In this document: positions 1 to 6,655 of the stretch, in pieces
Layout: each line of letters opens with the position of its first letter
Position numbering within the stretch: the first letter of the stretch is position 1
Origin: Amoebophrya sp. AT5.2
Taxonomy: Eukaryota; Sar; Dinophyceae; Syndiniales; Amoebophryaceae
Assembly: GCA_005223375.1 (NCBI GenBank)
Contig: RXOD01006320.1
Span: 1 to 10,699 of the forward strand
Length of the DNA stretch: 10,699 nucleotides
Reading direction: 5' to 3'
The notes under the pieces: model-generated
Seen by the model: the letters and a program-made list of their open reading frames with translations, nothing else
Told to the model about the DNA's origin: nothing
Database searches by the model: none
Program-made: the position numbers and the translations under genes

Positions 1-318
1 CCCGCCGATGTGCATCAGCTGGTGTTCTTCGTGACCGCGATTGACGGTACCGCCGCGGCCTTGCCTCCAGGAGTCGTCCCACCCGCTGTCCCCCTGATGT
101 TGCGCTCCCCCATGTGCTGTTCGTTCCACACGGTGTAGCAGTCCTTGTTCGTTATTTTTGCCCGCGCGAGGTCTGCCGTTTTGGCGGCGCTGGGCCCCAC
201 GGTGCGGGTGCGGGGAGCCGGCTCCGAGCTGGTTGCTTCCGCCATTGCCGGCGGCCCGGGCGGAGTAAAACAGCCCCGCGAAGAGTGCGGTAAGAATTCG
301 TTGCAGAAAAACCGTCAT
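1..318 (-). CDS. Putative secreted Gly/Arg/His/Gln-rich protein, N-terminal part (runs off left edge)
   Basis: Reading the minus strand from the ATG at 318-316, the frame stays open for all 106 codons to the window edge. Residues 1 to about 23 look like a signal peptide: MTVFLQR, then a hydrophobic core (ILTALFAGLFYS), then a small-residue cleavage site (ARA before AG). This suggests entry into the secretory pathway. The rest is low-complexity and hydrophilic, rich in Gly, Arg, His, Gln and Asn, with Trp at GWDDSW, and contains no family I recognise. It follows the nitroreductase gene on the same strand after a gap of about 0.9 kb. Other minus-strand frames here are also open for 230-260 nt, so GC-rich composition alone could produce such a frame. 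The secretory leader and shared orientation are the main support. The C-terminus is not in the window. Confidence 0.42.
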   Translation of the reverse strand, partial: MTVFLQRILTALFAGLFYSARAAGNGGSNQLGAGSPHPHRGAQRRQNGRPRAGKNNEQGLLHRVERTAHGGAQHQGDSGWDDSWRQGRGGTVNRGHEEHQLMHIGG

Positions 319-1253
319 CAGTGATGTGATTGCCGTCGTCGGATGTGGCCTGGGAAAGCAGGTAGAGTTGGGCGACAGAAAGCAGATGACCGACGCAGAC
401 GGCCGCCAGCAAAGTTGTTTACGATCAGTGGAGATCGCGTATCGATGCCGTTCCCCGCTGGCGTGGGTCGTGGCAGACTGAAAGGTCGATGAAGAGAGTG
501 GACGCGACGAAATATTTTTTATAGTTGCTGATCTTTCTCTTTGCCTTTGGATAAATCATTTAAAATAAATGTACGAGACTCGAGTTCGAGTATACTTCGA
601 AGACGTGGTACAACTACGGCCGGTCGTACTAAAACGACGCACAGATACAAAAATCCGACCCTGTTTACTAGTGAGATTATCCTAAAAAAACCTCGCCTGA
701 AGAGAACAAGAAATATAGTTAGAGTAGGTGGATATTCATTGCGCGACTTCTATGTTGGATGGCGGAGTCCGCATCATCAACGAATTTGTTTTCATTCAAT
801 GTCATGTCGGCAAGTAGTTGCTTGTTCGGTCGAATACGGATGAACTACAACGCGGTAAGAACATACACGCGGCGGGTGCTTATCAGTGCGCGCAAGCGAT
901 CTTTGAGTCGCGCTGGAACAGAGAACATTGACATGCGCTGATACACACAAAACGGTGTTAACACGGCCACCAAATTTGGTTTTGGAGGAACGCTGGCAAA
1001 AGGCCAATTCACAGAACGTCGAGCGGCAAGAAGAAGAACGTGAGCGCCAGAAAAATTTTGTAGCAACTTGTTCGGAACGGGAACGGAAACCACTCAACAG
1101 ACGGGCTTGATATGCCATGTCTCCTGCCTGATCGTGAAGATCGTGGCCGTGGGTCAAATTGATCGTAAGCAAGACCAAGGAACAGAACTGGTGTGTGTTG
1201 TTCATTTATAAAATTAATTGGTAGACGAGCCACTGCGCCCCAGCATACTGCTT
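319..1253. other. Spacer without a convincing gene
   Basis: This stretch lies downstream of the nitroreductase stop and upstream of the left-edge ORF. It is more AT-rich than the flanking genes. Open frames on both strands either start at TTG (plus strand at 541, minus strand at 412) or give Ser/Arg/Cys-rich translations without recognisable domains (minus strand 1205-792). A short dyad, ACTCGA-GT-TCGAGT, lies near 574-587. The region probably holds the nitroreductase 3' untranslated region and the promoter of the left-edge gene, but no specific element can be assigned. Confidence 0.5.
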
Positions 1254-2090
1254 TTACGCTCGCCATTCTGCGTTCATGTGTGTTTCGGCTTTTCGCCTGC
1301 GCTTGTCCGGCAGCCCCGCTTTGCAGCTCGCCACCATGAAAAACCCGAAACATTTGTCCTCCTCCCCCATCCCCAGGAGTTCGCGCATTTCCGCGCTGTC
1401 CCGGAACGCGGCGTGCCACGAGCTCCAGTAGCAAGCCAGGTCCGGGAACCGCGTTGTCTGCACGTACATGTTCTGCACTGCGCACGCCGTGGCCGCAGCT
1501 TCCTCCCACTCCTGCATGCGTTTTTTCTCGCTCGCCTGCCGCAGCATCACAATTGCGACCATATAGGACACCGGTCCCCACCGTCCCTCGATTTCCGCCT
1601 GCGTCGATTTCCTCCACTGCTCGTAATCCGCCGGCGTCACGGGCTGCGGCTTCTTCTGCGAGCCGGGGAAGCCCACTTCGGGCCAGTTTTTGTCGTAGAA
1701 CGAAATCGTGCGCTCCTGCATCCTGCGCTGCTCCTCCTTTCCGAGGACGACGAAGCGCCAGGGCGGGAGGGGGCCGTGAAACGGGGCCCACATCGCGGCA
1801 TCGAGAAGCGACTGTACGACGCGACGAGGAACTGGCGCACCGCCCTTGGCGTAGTCCTTGGGAAAGACGGAGCGGCGCTGGCGAAGACACGGGAGGACGG
1901 CGAACGCAGGATCGAGTGCGTCTTGCTCTTGGTCTTGGTCGTCGCCTTGGGGGCCGTTGCGGGCTATGCGCCGCCTCTTCTGCAAGTAATGCCAGCACGT
2001 GAAAGACGCAGCTGCGAGCGCGAGGCTCGTCGTGACACCCAGAACGATGGACCGTGCGCTGTCCGAAGATCCGGAGGATGAAACGGCCAT
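1254..2090 (-). CDS. Nitroreductase-family (YdjA-like) FMN oxidoreductase with N-terminal membrane anchor
   Basis: A 278-residue intronless ORF, ATG at 2090 to TAA at 1256-1254. Residues about 14-36 form a hydrophobic segment (IVLGVTTSLALAAAS) followed by KRRRIAR, which looks like a signal anchor. An acidic linker (DDQDQEQD) leads into the nitroreductase fold. Visible family motifs are RQRRSVF (71-76), the usual FMN-phosphate-binding arginine region; a helix then WAPFHGPLPPWRFVVL (101-116); the WEEAAATACAVQNM helix (195-208) with YWSSW (221-225); and EEDKCFGFFMVA (243-254). The order and spacing match the compact YdjA type from remembered family patterns. Members use FMN and NAD(P)H to reduce nitro compounds, quinones or related substrates; the substrate here cannot be read from sequence. 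An insert of about 45 residues (118-165) separates the two halves. The membrane anchor is unusual for this mostly soluble family. The gene is monocistronic in appearance, and its start lies about 0.8 kb downstream of the BspA-like gene's stop. Confidence 0.85.
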   Translation of the reverse strand: MAVSSSGSSDSARSIVLGVTTSLALAAASFTCWHYLQKRRRIARNGPQGDDQDQEQDALDPAFAVLPCLRQRRSVFPKDYAKGGAPVPRRVVQSLLDAAMWAPFHGPLPPWRFVVLGKEEQRRMQERTISFYDKNWPEVGFPGSQKKPQPVTPADYEQWRKSTQAEIEGRWGPVSYMVAIVMLRQASEKKRMQEWEEAAATACAVQNMYVQTTRFPDLACYWSSWHAAFRDSAEMRELLGMGEEDKCFGFFMVASCKAGLPDKRRRKAETHMNAEWRA

Positions 2091-2134
2091 TATTATGTGG
2101 ATGTCTGTTCAAGAATGTTTTTGCATGAAAGATT

Positions 2135-2146
2135 CTACATCTACAT
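2135..2146 (-). promoter_or_regulatory. Tandem start-stop elements upstream of the nitroreductase
   Basis: On the minus strand, 45-56 nt upstream of the nitroreductase ATG, the hexamer ATGTAG occurs twice in tandem, so each upstream ATG is followed at once by a stop. A third upstream ATG at 2126 opens a six-codon ORF ending at 2109. If the mature 5' leader reaches this far, these would reduce or gate translation of the main ORF. If the leader begins further downstream, for example by trans-splicing at an AG near 2105, they would be removed. Which applies cannot be told from the DNA. Confidence 0.3.
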
Positions 2147-2460
2147 GGGAGCAGCTGCAGCAATGCTTCTTCATAGAGAAACAGAAATCAGTGATGTTGT
2201 AAGTGGGGGAATGCGGAATCGCACCGCAAAAGACGGAAGGTCACAAGACCCGAAAGCGCACGACAGAAAGGAAGCCATGTTACGGGATGGGCAACCAAGG
2301 CCAATTAAAACTGAAAATGACTGCGCAGGGCACCAGCAACAATTTCATTGAGGGGAGGCTACCGGATCACCTCCATCGAAACGAAAAACAAAACTGAGAC
2401 AAGATCATCCGCTGCTGCGAACCCGGACTTGATGGAGCATCGAATCTTTGCTGCTTCGTC

Positions 2461-2572
2461 TCTTTTTGGTTTTTGGTTTTTTGTTTGCCGTCTTCTTTTG
2501 GTTTTTCATTTTTCGTCTTTTTTTGGCGTTTTTGATTCTGGCTTTCCTCTTTTTGTGGTTTTTGGTTTCTTT
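2461..2572. repeat. Low-complexity T/G-rich tract (TTTTTGG-like units)
   Basis: On the plus strand this stretch is almost entirely T with GG, G and C interruptions, and contains repeated TTTTTGG or TTTTTTGG units. The minus strand is correspondingly A-rich with AACCAAAAA units. It is irregular, not a clean tandem array, and strongly strand-asymmetric. On the transcribed minus strand it would be an A-rich segment in the spacer downstream of the BspA-like stop. It may be an AT-skewed terminator or promoter spacer, or neutral simple sequence. Confidence 0.6.
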
Positions 2573-2875
2573 CACGGTCGATCTGGGATCTTCTTCGTTC
2601 CATCTTCAACGCCATACCTTCGATTCGTATCTCCTTTTTTGTCATTTTAGTCTTCGTAGGAATATAAAAAATAGGACCACAGCAAAGTAGAGGCAGTGCG
2701 CGCTTGTGGTTACGAATCTCGACGGACCGAATGAATGCCGGCTAGACCGAGTAGAAGCTGTAGGACCAAACCCATACGTACTGTTGGAGGCTCTGTTGGC
2801 TCGCGCGCGACTCTAGGCCGGGCAGCAACTGAATGCGTCTGCGCTCATAGTTTTATCAGAAAACATCACTCACAA

Positions 2876-4312
2876 TCAGCTGTCGTTGCCAGCGACGTCA
2901 TCCACGCCAGCGCCAGCTTCCCGGTGCCCTTGGCCGGTCTCAGCACCAGCGTCGATGCCAGCGCTGCCTTCTTGTTCCCCTTCCTCGCTACCGTCTTCGT
3001 CGCTGCTGTCGGAAGCAGAGCCAGCGCTGCTTTCTTGCTCCCCTTCCTCGCTGCCGTCTTCTTCGCCGCCGTCGGAAGCAGAGTTGCCGGCGTCAAACAT
3101 TTCGTCCGTCTTCCAACCCTTTTCGCGCAGATGCTGCATGACATCAGCATCGAACTCGTCTTCCGTTCTACCTTCAAACATCCCCGCTGCACTTTCGAGG
3201 CGGCTGATGTCCCAGTCGGAAAGTGAAGAGAGCAGCGAAGCAACATGATCCTCGTCCTCCGTGTCGAGCTCCAGCCTGGCGAACATCCCGCGCATGCTTA
3301 CGACGCGGCCCGTGTTCTTGAAACTGAACGCAATCGCCGAAGGTATTTCGCCCCTCAGCATGCAGTCCGAAAACATGTCCGACATATCTGTGCAGCTTGT
3401 GCAGTCCCATCCGCGCAGACCGTGGCCGATTGGGAAGCACGTTTCTTGGAACATCCCGCGCATATTCTCGCAGCTCGACGTAGACCAGCAGTCGAGCCGA
3501 GCAGCAAATTCGTGACAGCCCGCGAACATGTTTTCGAACGTCGTCACGGACCCGACGTCCCAACTGGCCAAGCCAGTCCCGGTAAAACTCGAGCACCCGC
3601 AAAACATGGAGGCCATCGACGTGACCCCTGTAGTTTTCCAGCCGGACAGGTCGGCGTCAAAACCTCCAGGGGCATCGCGAAACAGAAAGTCGACGCAGTC
3701 CTCGGGATACCTCTCGTAAATGTCGTCGCTGAACACGCGAAAAAGACTCGACAAATCTGCGACGGCGGAAACGTCCCAAATGCGGAGCGGGCCACGCAAG
3801 GACTCCACTTCCTCCATCGCTTGCCGCGCTGCAGCATCTGCGTCGGGAAGCATGCTCAGCAGCGCGGTGCGACAGGCGTCATCTAACTGCTCGCGAGAAG
3901 TGAAAGGCGTGAACAGCTTGACGCCGAAGCTGACTCCGACCTCATCCTCCTCGAAGTGATTGAGTGGAATGCGCTCGATGTCGGCGCAAAAGTGACGGAA
4001 GACTGTCGCGCTCTGGTCTGCTTCTCCTGCTTCTTCGGGATCGGTCTGCTCCGGCACAGGGGGCAACGGAATTGCCCCCATTTCCTGGGCAGCCGCCTGC
4101 GTGGCGAGCACCTGGACGCATTCCCACCCGAACGGCTCGCTCCAACCAATTTCCTGCCACTGCTTAGCGATTGCCTTCTTCAACTCCTGGACCAAGATTG
4201 TACCGTCGCCGGCGCGGAGGGCGGCAGTCTCGTTTTCGCTGAATATTGCGAAAAGCTGGCCGGTCAGTTCGCGACGGACCAGCAGACGCGGCACGTTCTG
4301 CTGATGAGCCAT
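2876..4312 (-). CDS. BspA-like (DUF285) repeat protein with acidic repeat tail
   Basis: A 478-residue intronless ORF, ATG at 4312 in good context (AATCATGGC) to TGA at 2878-2876. Residues about 8-70 resemble a ubiquitin-like strand-helix pattern (RLLVRRELTGQ, then ILVQELKKAIAKQW), which is a tentative assignment. Residues about 175-407 carry degenerate BspA/DUF285 repeats, seen as recurring W-D-V/I, S-M and M-F plus G/D-C positions: DLSGWKTTGVTSMASMFCGC (221-240), LASWDVGSVTTFENMFAGC (248-266), ENMRGMF (282-288), LRGWDCTSCTDMSDMFSDC (299-317) and LSDWDISRLESAAGMFEG (364-381). The tail (411-452) is two acidic 21-residue repeats followed by a Gly/Ala/Asp-rich end. There is no signal peptide or membrane segment, so it is probably intracellular. 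Related repeats occur in bacterial surface proteins and in expanded families in protists, where they mediate binding. The ligand here is unknown. Confidence 0.8.
   Translation of the reverse strand: MAHQQNVPRLLVRRELTGQLFAIFSENETAALRAGDGTILVQELKKAIAKQWQEIGWSEPFGWECVQVLATQAAAQEMGAIPLPPVPEQTDPEEAGEADQSATVFRHFCADIERIPLNHFEEDEVGVSFGVKLFTPFTSREQLDDACRTALLSMLPDADAAARQAMEEVESLRGPLRIWDVSAVADLSSLFRVFSDDIYERYPEDCVDFLFRDAPGGFDADLSGWKTTGVTSMASMFCGCSSFTGTGLASWDVGSVTTFENMFAGCHEFAARLDCWSTSSCENMRGMFQETCFPIGHGLRGWDCTSCTDMSDMFSDCMLRGEIPSAIAFSFKNTGRVVSMRGMFARLELDTEDEDHVASLLSSLSDWDISRLESAAGMFEGRTEDEFDADVMQHLREKGWKTDEMFDAGNSASDGGEEDGSEEGEQESSAGSASDSSDEDGSEEGEQEGSAGIDAGAETGQGHREAGAGVDDVAGNDS
2963..3088 (-). repeat. 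Two tandem 63-bp coding repeats (acidic 21-residue units)
   Basis: Two adjacent 63-bp units (2963-3025 and 3026-3088) lie in the 3' part of the BspA-like gene. They encode SASDGGEEDGSEEGEQESSA plus G, and SASDSSDEDGSEEGEQEGSA plus G. The exact codon-multiple period keeps the frame. DNA divergence between the units is modest and partly amino-acid changing. This points to a tandem duplication retained for an acidic, probably disordered, tail with Ser next to acidic residues, which would suit casein kinase 2-type phosphorylation. Confidence 0.85.
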
Positions 4313-5060
4313 GATTGATTTGTTCCAGATTTATTAGTTGCTCGAGCGCAGACAGAGAACGAAGCCGGTGCTGTGCACGAAAGCAGATGCTGGCACGACT
4401 AGTCGCGAACTTGAGCTAAAATGACTACGCGCTGGCTATGGCTACTGGCCGCTCTGTCTTCATATAGAAACCGAAACGCGCGTGTGTCGTCGACGAGCAG
4501 ATGCAGATAATTGAGTAAAGGAAGCCACTATCACATTCAGGTATTTATTGCCAGATCAGAAGAGCAGCCGCAGCGCATGATCATCGTGATGCGAACCTTC
4601 TGGAGCTTTCATGATTAAACAATTCACGGCATATCCGAGGTCCACCTAGAACATCAGCGTCAAATTTCCTGCCAGCATGCTGCTGCCTTTCCTGAAGTAC
4701 AGCGCGACATATTGCGCCCTCATTCGACGCCTTGCTGCGCCGCGCAGCAACGATCTCTACGCTTTTTTTCTTCTTGCGGTCCGGCTGCAGTATAGGCCGC
4801 TGGCTGTTTTAATCTCGGCGCGCGAACGCGGCGAGCTTTGCGCCCATGTCATTGGCCTACACAATCGCCGCAAGCTCTGCTCCCTGACGCCGATTCGGCC
4901 CGGGGGCGCCGATGCCACGGGCGGGGCACAAATGATCTTCTGCGCACTTCATATTTTACACAAAGGAGCTGAACAGGTTACTCTAGTAGTGTTAGTGTTT
5001 CGTATGGAGCACTCCCTCTTCAAAAATTTCTTGAGCGAAGAGCGTGGCATCGGGAAGCCA
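4313..5060. other. Spacer between aminotransferase 3' end and BspA-like gene
   Basis: This 748-nt gap separates two same-strand genes, so it should hold the aminotransferase 3' untranslated region and the BspA-like promoter. A plus-strand ATG frame runs from 4677 to 5150 (157 codons) and overlaps the 3' end of the aminotransferase by about 90 nt in antisense. Its translation has no recognisable domain, and its orientation is opposite to all supported genes. A perfect 19-nt dyad at 4732-4750 is annotated separately. No promoter element could be identified. Confidence 0.5.
4732..4750. repeat. Perfect 19-nt inverted repeat
   Basis: TTGCTGCGC (4732-4740), a central C, then GCGCAGCAA (4742-4750) are exact reverse complements. 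The transcript of either strand could form a 9-bp, GC-rich stem, although a 1-nt loop would force the innermost pairs open. It lies about 310-330 nt past the aminotransferase stop on the minus strand, so it may be a 3' end or processing structure, or a protein-binding palindrome. A role is not shown. Confidence 0.45.
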
Positions 5061-6589
5061 TCACTTGAACCACGCCGCGTCGTCCCCCCCGAACGGATCC
5101 CGCAACCAGCCCATCTCGTCTGCCCGTTCTTCGTTCATGATCTCCCGTAAGAGCGACAGAATCTTGTTTTTCACTGGCCCATTGTCCTCCAGCTGGAAGC
5201 GCAACAGGTCGCCCTCCGGTCTGCCGTCCTTCGCGTCTTCGTCCGTGAGGTACTCCCCGAGCTCTCGTATGCTCACAAGCTCCGCAGCAGTCCCCGTCGC
5301 AAACGCCTCCGAGCACTCGCTCAGCTCCTTCACCAGCACGTCGGTCTCGATGATGTCCACCTTTTCCCCCGAGTTCTCGACCCCAAACATGGCGTCGGCG
5401 ATTTCCGAGTTGTAGAACTTGACCAGCCGGATGACGGAGTCACGTGTCACGCCGGGGAGGATGGTTCGCTTCTCCAAGGACGGCGTGAGGATGCGCTTCT
5501 TTGACTTCTGCACGAAAAACAGGTTCGCCGCTGACATCTCCTGGATCACGGAGTTCAGAACCGCGTCGCGCGTGGACAACTTGTCGCGCTCCTTCCCTGG
5601 CAGGTGGAGAGAGTATTTTGAGTCGTATGACAAAGTAGACGAGTACAGTATTACAGAGCTTGTGGTCTCTCGTGCTCCTCTGATGCGATTCATGAGTACT
5701 TCTTGCAACTCCAGTTCCTAAGTTAGTCTAGCTCATCGATCCTATGACACGCAAACTCTTTCGAGACAACGAGCAAGTGAGGGTGAACCTGCATGGAAGG
5801 TCTCCAGCTCGAGGTAAATGTTGTCCGCGAAGCCCTTTTCCTTCGTTTTCTTGAGTGGGAGCAAGCACACCGCATAGTTCCCGCTGCACTTGACGGCACC
5901 GAAGCCGCCCCGCATGGCGCGGGCGTGCACTTTTTCAATGTTTAGTTTCAGTCCGGTTTCGCCGGCGGCCTTGAAGTAGTTCCCTGTGGGGGCCACGTAC
6001 ATGGCGAGGGATGATTTCGGCGAAGGATACAGCCCCAACTGGTGGCCACTTCCGAAGAGAATCGGGCGCACGTACAGCTTCATCCCAACCCCCACGGGGG
6101 GAATCAAGGTAGAATTTTCCGTGATTGCCTTGCGCAGCTGCGTCAGCCACAGCTTCTTCGAGGGTACGGGGAGGAGCTGGTAGGCGGTGAAATACAAAAA
6201 TGTTTGTTTGAAAATACAGTCGAGGAGAAGAAGCGAAGCAAACCAACAGACGCGAAAATTCCTTCTACCATATTCTCCGCGCCGTTTCTCATTCGGTTGT
6301 AGTTCATGTCTGGGCGAAAAACCACCGCCCTTCCCTTCTGCGTCCGGAAGCACTTGAGGCCCTCCCATACCGTCGTGCCGTAGTTCAGAGACGTGCAGGA
6401 CGGGTACACGTCGGCAAGTCCGCTTTGGTACTTCCGGATCTGGAAATCATTTTCGCCGACCTCGTCCGGAAACGCGCCCGTGGTCGTCTCCGTCAGGATA
6501 AAAACGGATTTCTCGGTGCAATTCACGTTCCAGGGCAGCGCCTCGAAATCCACGCCCTCATCCGGCGGGAGCAGCGATGCGCTCGGCAT
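5061..6589 (-). CDS. BCAT: Branched-chain amino acid aminotransferase, three exons
   Basis: Exons 6589-6269, 6176-5789 and 5596-5061 join to a 414-residue class IV aminotransferase. These enzymes use pyridoxal phosphate (PLP) to interconvert Leu, Ile and Val with their 2-oxo acids, using glutamate/2-oxoglutarate. Visible motifs: LNYGTTVWEGLKCFR (68-82), RPDMNYNRM (92-100), the VRPILFGSG stretch (143-151), GNYF (172-175), the GGFGAVKCSGNYA segment with probable PLP lysine K203, QEMSAANLFFV (255-265), TILPGVTRDSVI (281-292) and FATGTAAE (335-342). The C-terminus keeps the GP...L...GW pattern. Length is near the family norm. I chose the ATG at 6589; upstream in-frame codons reach a TAA at 6655-6653 with no earlier ATG. 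No transit peptide is evident, so a cytosolic location is likely unless another exon lies upstream. The loop between YLELE and VIQEM is about 14 residues longer than usual, at the intron 2 junction. Confidence 0.88.
5597..5788 (-). other. Intron 2 of the aminotransferase (192 nt, phase 1) with complementary ends
   Basis: The donor is GCAG/GTTCACCC and the acceptor CCTGCCAG/GGAAGG, a canonical GT-AG pair that restores the frame across a split Gly codon (residue 237). Reading through would hit an in-frame TAG shortly after the donor. The boundaries carry an inverted repeat that spans both splice sites: CCTTCCATGCAGGT at the 5' end and ACCTGCCAGGGAAGG at the 3' end pair with one mismatch and one extra base. 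Terminal inverted repeats spanning splice sites are reported for introner-like elements. No clear target-site duplication is seen. Confidence 0.75.
6177..6268 (-). other. Intron 1 of the aminotransferase (92 nt, phase 0)
   Basis: The donor is AATATG/GTAGAAGG and the acceptor CCTACCAG/CTCCTC. Removal joins RMRNGAENM to LLPVPSKKL, which matches the expected spacing of the family (RM, about 7 residues, then a P-P segment). At 92 nt, retention would shift the frame. The last 25 bases are pyrimidine-rich. The ends again contain a short inverted repeat, TGGTAG at the 5' boundary and CTACCA at the 3' boundary, lying over the splice sites, with a further GG/CC match two bases in. Confidence 0.8.
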
Positions 6590-6655
6590 GATCGATCTTC
6601 TGGCGATGGATCGTCCCCTAGGCCTGCCGATTTGCAAACGCAATGAACAATGTTA

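Larger units (their letters stand above)
2091..2875. other. Spacer between the BspA-like gene and the nitroreductase
   Basis: This 785-nt gap holds the likely promoter and leader of the nitroreductase (right to left) and the 3' end of the BspA-like transcript. Its centre is a T/G-rich tract annotated separately. A minus-strand ATG frame from 2645 to 2367 (92 codons) crosses that tract and reads as a Lys/Gln/Asn/Glu-rich protein. I treat it as composition-driven, not as a supported gene, although it lies on the same strand as the real genes. Confidence 0.5.

Noticed and set aside
152..412. Minus-strand frame beginning with a hydrophobic leader-like stretch (LLAAVCVGHLLS)
   Set aside because: It starts at TTG just after an in-frame TAA with no ATG; the overlapping ATG frame at 318 has a better secretory leader.
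541..843. Plus-strand 100-codon frame in the left spacer
   Set aside because: It starts at TTG, has low-complexity Ser/Arg/Thr content and no domain, and is opposite in orientation to the supported genes.
792..1205. Minus-strand 137-codon ATG frame just downstream of the nitroreductase
   Set aside because: Ser/Arg/Cys-rich translation with no motif or clear leader; probably within the nitroreductase 3' untranslated region.
1218..2081. Long plus-strand open frame (287 codons) opposite the nitroreductase
   Set aside because: It begins at TTG, has no recognisable domain, and mirrors a gene with clear family motifs on the minus strand.
1009..2163. Long minus-strand frame (384 codons) overlapping the nitroreductase
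   Set aside because: Arg/Pro/Gly-rich translation typical of an off-frame reading of GC-rich coding DNA; the nitroreductase motifs are in another frame.
2735..3226. Plus-strand frame with repeated hydrophobic FLFPFLA-like segments resembling a membrane protein
   Set aside because: It is the exact antisense of the acidic Ser/Glu/Asp repeat tail of the BspA-like gene; GAG/GAA codons read backwards give Leu/Phe.
5061..6643. Aminotransferase as a frameshifted pseudogene
   Set aside because: The frame changes coincide with canonical GT-AG sites that restore every expected motif, so introns explain them better than decay.
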